Positions 33,953 to 34,016 of a DNA stretch of 34,016 bases are shown piece by piece (within the stretch, counting starts at the first letter, position 1; the number at the start of each line of letters is the position of its first letter). Source of the stretch: Bdellovibrio sp. GTDB lineage: Bacteria > Myxococcota > SpSt-1050. Location: assembly GCA_020725805.1 (NCBI GenBank), contig DYEF01000080.1, positions 1 through 34,016 on the forward strand, written 5' to 3'. The position numbers were made by a program, and so were the translations under genes. The notes beneath the pieces were generated by a model. The model ran no database searches and was not told where the DNA came from. It worked only from the letters and a program-made list of their open reading frames with translations.

Positions 33953-33966
33953 GGATTCTCCCTTGT

Positions 33967-34016
<50 letters not shown>

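Overview
The window looks like chromosome from a moderately AT-rich Gram-negative bacterium. LptE and an O-antigen-ligase-like protein imply LPS. Many lipoproteins carry Asp/Thr/Ser-rich linkers after the lipobox. One protein combines ASH/Hydin-like domains, Cys-rich 'NGCE' repeats and an NCDGVDG (MopE-like) motif. This mix is best known from Myxococcota and other deltaproteobacterial lineages; the assignment is inference and could not be tested against rRNA or a marker tree. Resident genes prefer AGA/AGG for arginine.

Layout, left to right: (1) the 3' end of an unknown coiled-coil gene. (2) A minus-strand Cys-rich lipoprotein with a strong terminator, back to back with a plus-strand pair, a GT4 glycosyltransferase and an O-antigen-ligase-like membrane protein (ATGA overlap), followed by a large lipoprotein with a glycoside hydrolase 42-like domain. 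(3) A minus-strand pair, a lipoprotein of unknown function (probably alpha/alpha-toroid) overlapping a metallo-beta-lactamase-fold hydrolase. (4) A plus-strand secreted C69 dipeptidase and a flavin-reductase-like protein. (5) A minus-strand pair, asnA and a secreted glucuronyl C5-epimerase-like protein. (6) The conserved housekeeping run leuS-lptE-holA. (7) A giant Cys/Gly-rich surface lipoprotein whose frame breaks at a G7 tract. (8) A secreted CocE/X-Pro-peptidase-like hydrolase with an acidic C-terminal tail, a small Cys-rich lipoprotein with a strong terminator, and a phosphodiesterase-like lipoprotein with apparently permuted domains. (9) A type II restriction-modification pair of the MvaI/BcnI type with different codon use, probably acquired. 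(10) The start of an initiator tRNA gene, cut by the window end.

Most accessory genes act in or beyond the envelope: polysaccharide assembly (glycosyltransferase, ligase), modification (C5-epimerase) or cleavage (GH42-like), plus secreted hydrolases and Cys-rich adhesin-like lipoproteins. No CRISPR array, complete insertion sequence or prophage was seen. The points most worth checking are the G7 tract, the permuted phosphodiesterase, the epimerase-propeller fusion coupled to asnA, the acidic GCSC tail, a minus-strand lipoprotein remnant, and an Asn where the restriction enzyme should have a catalytic Asp.
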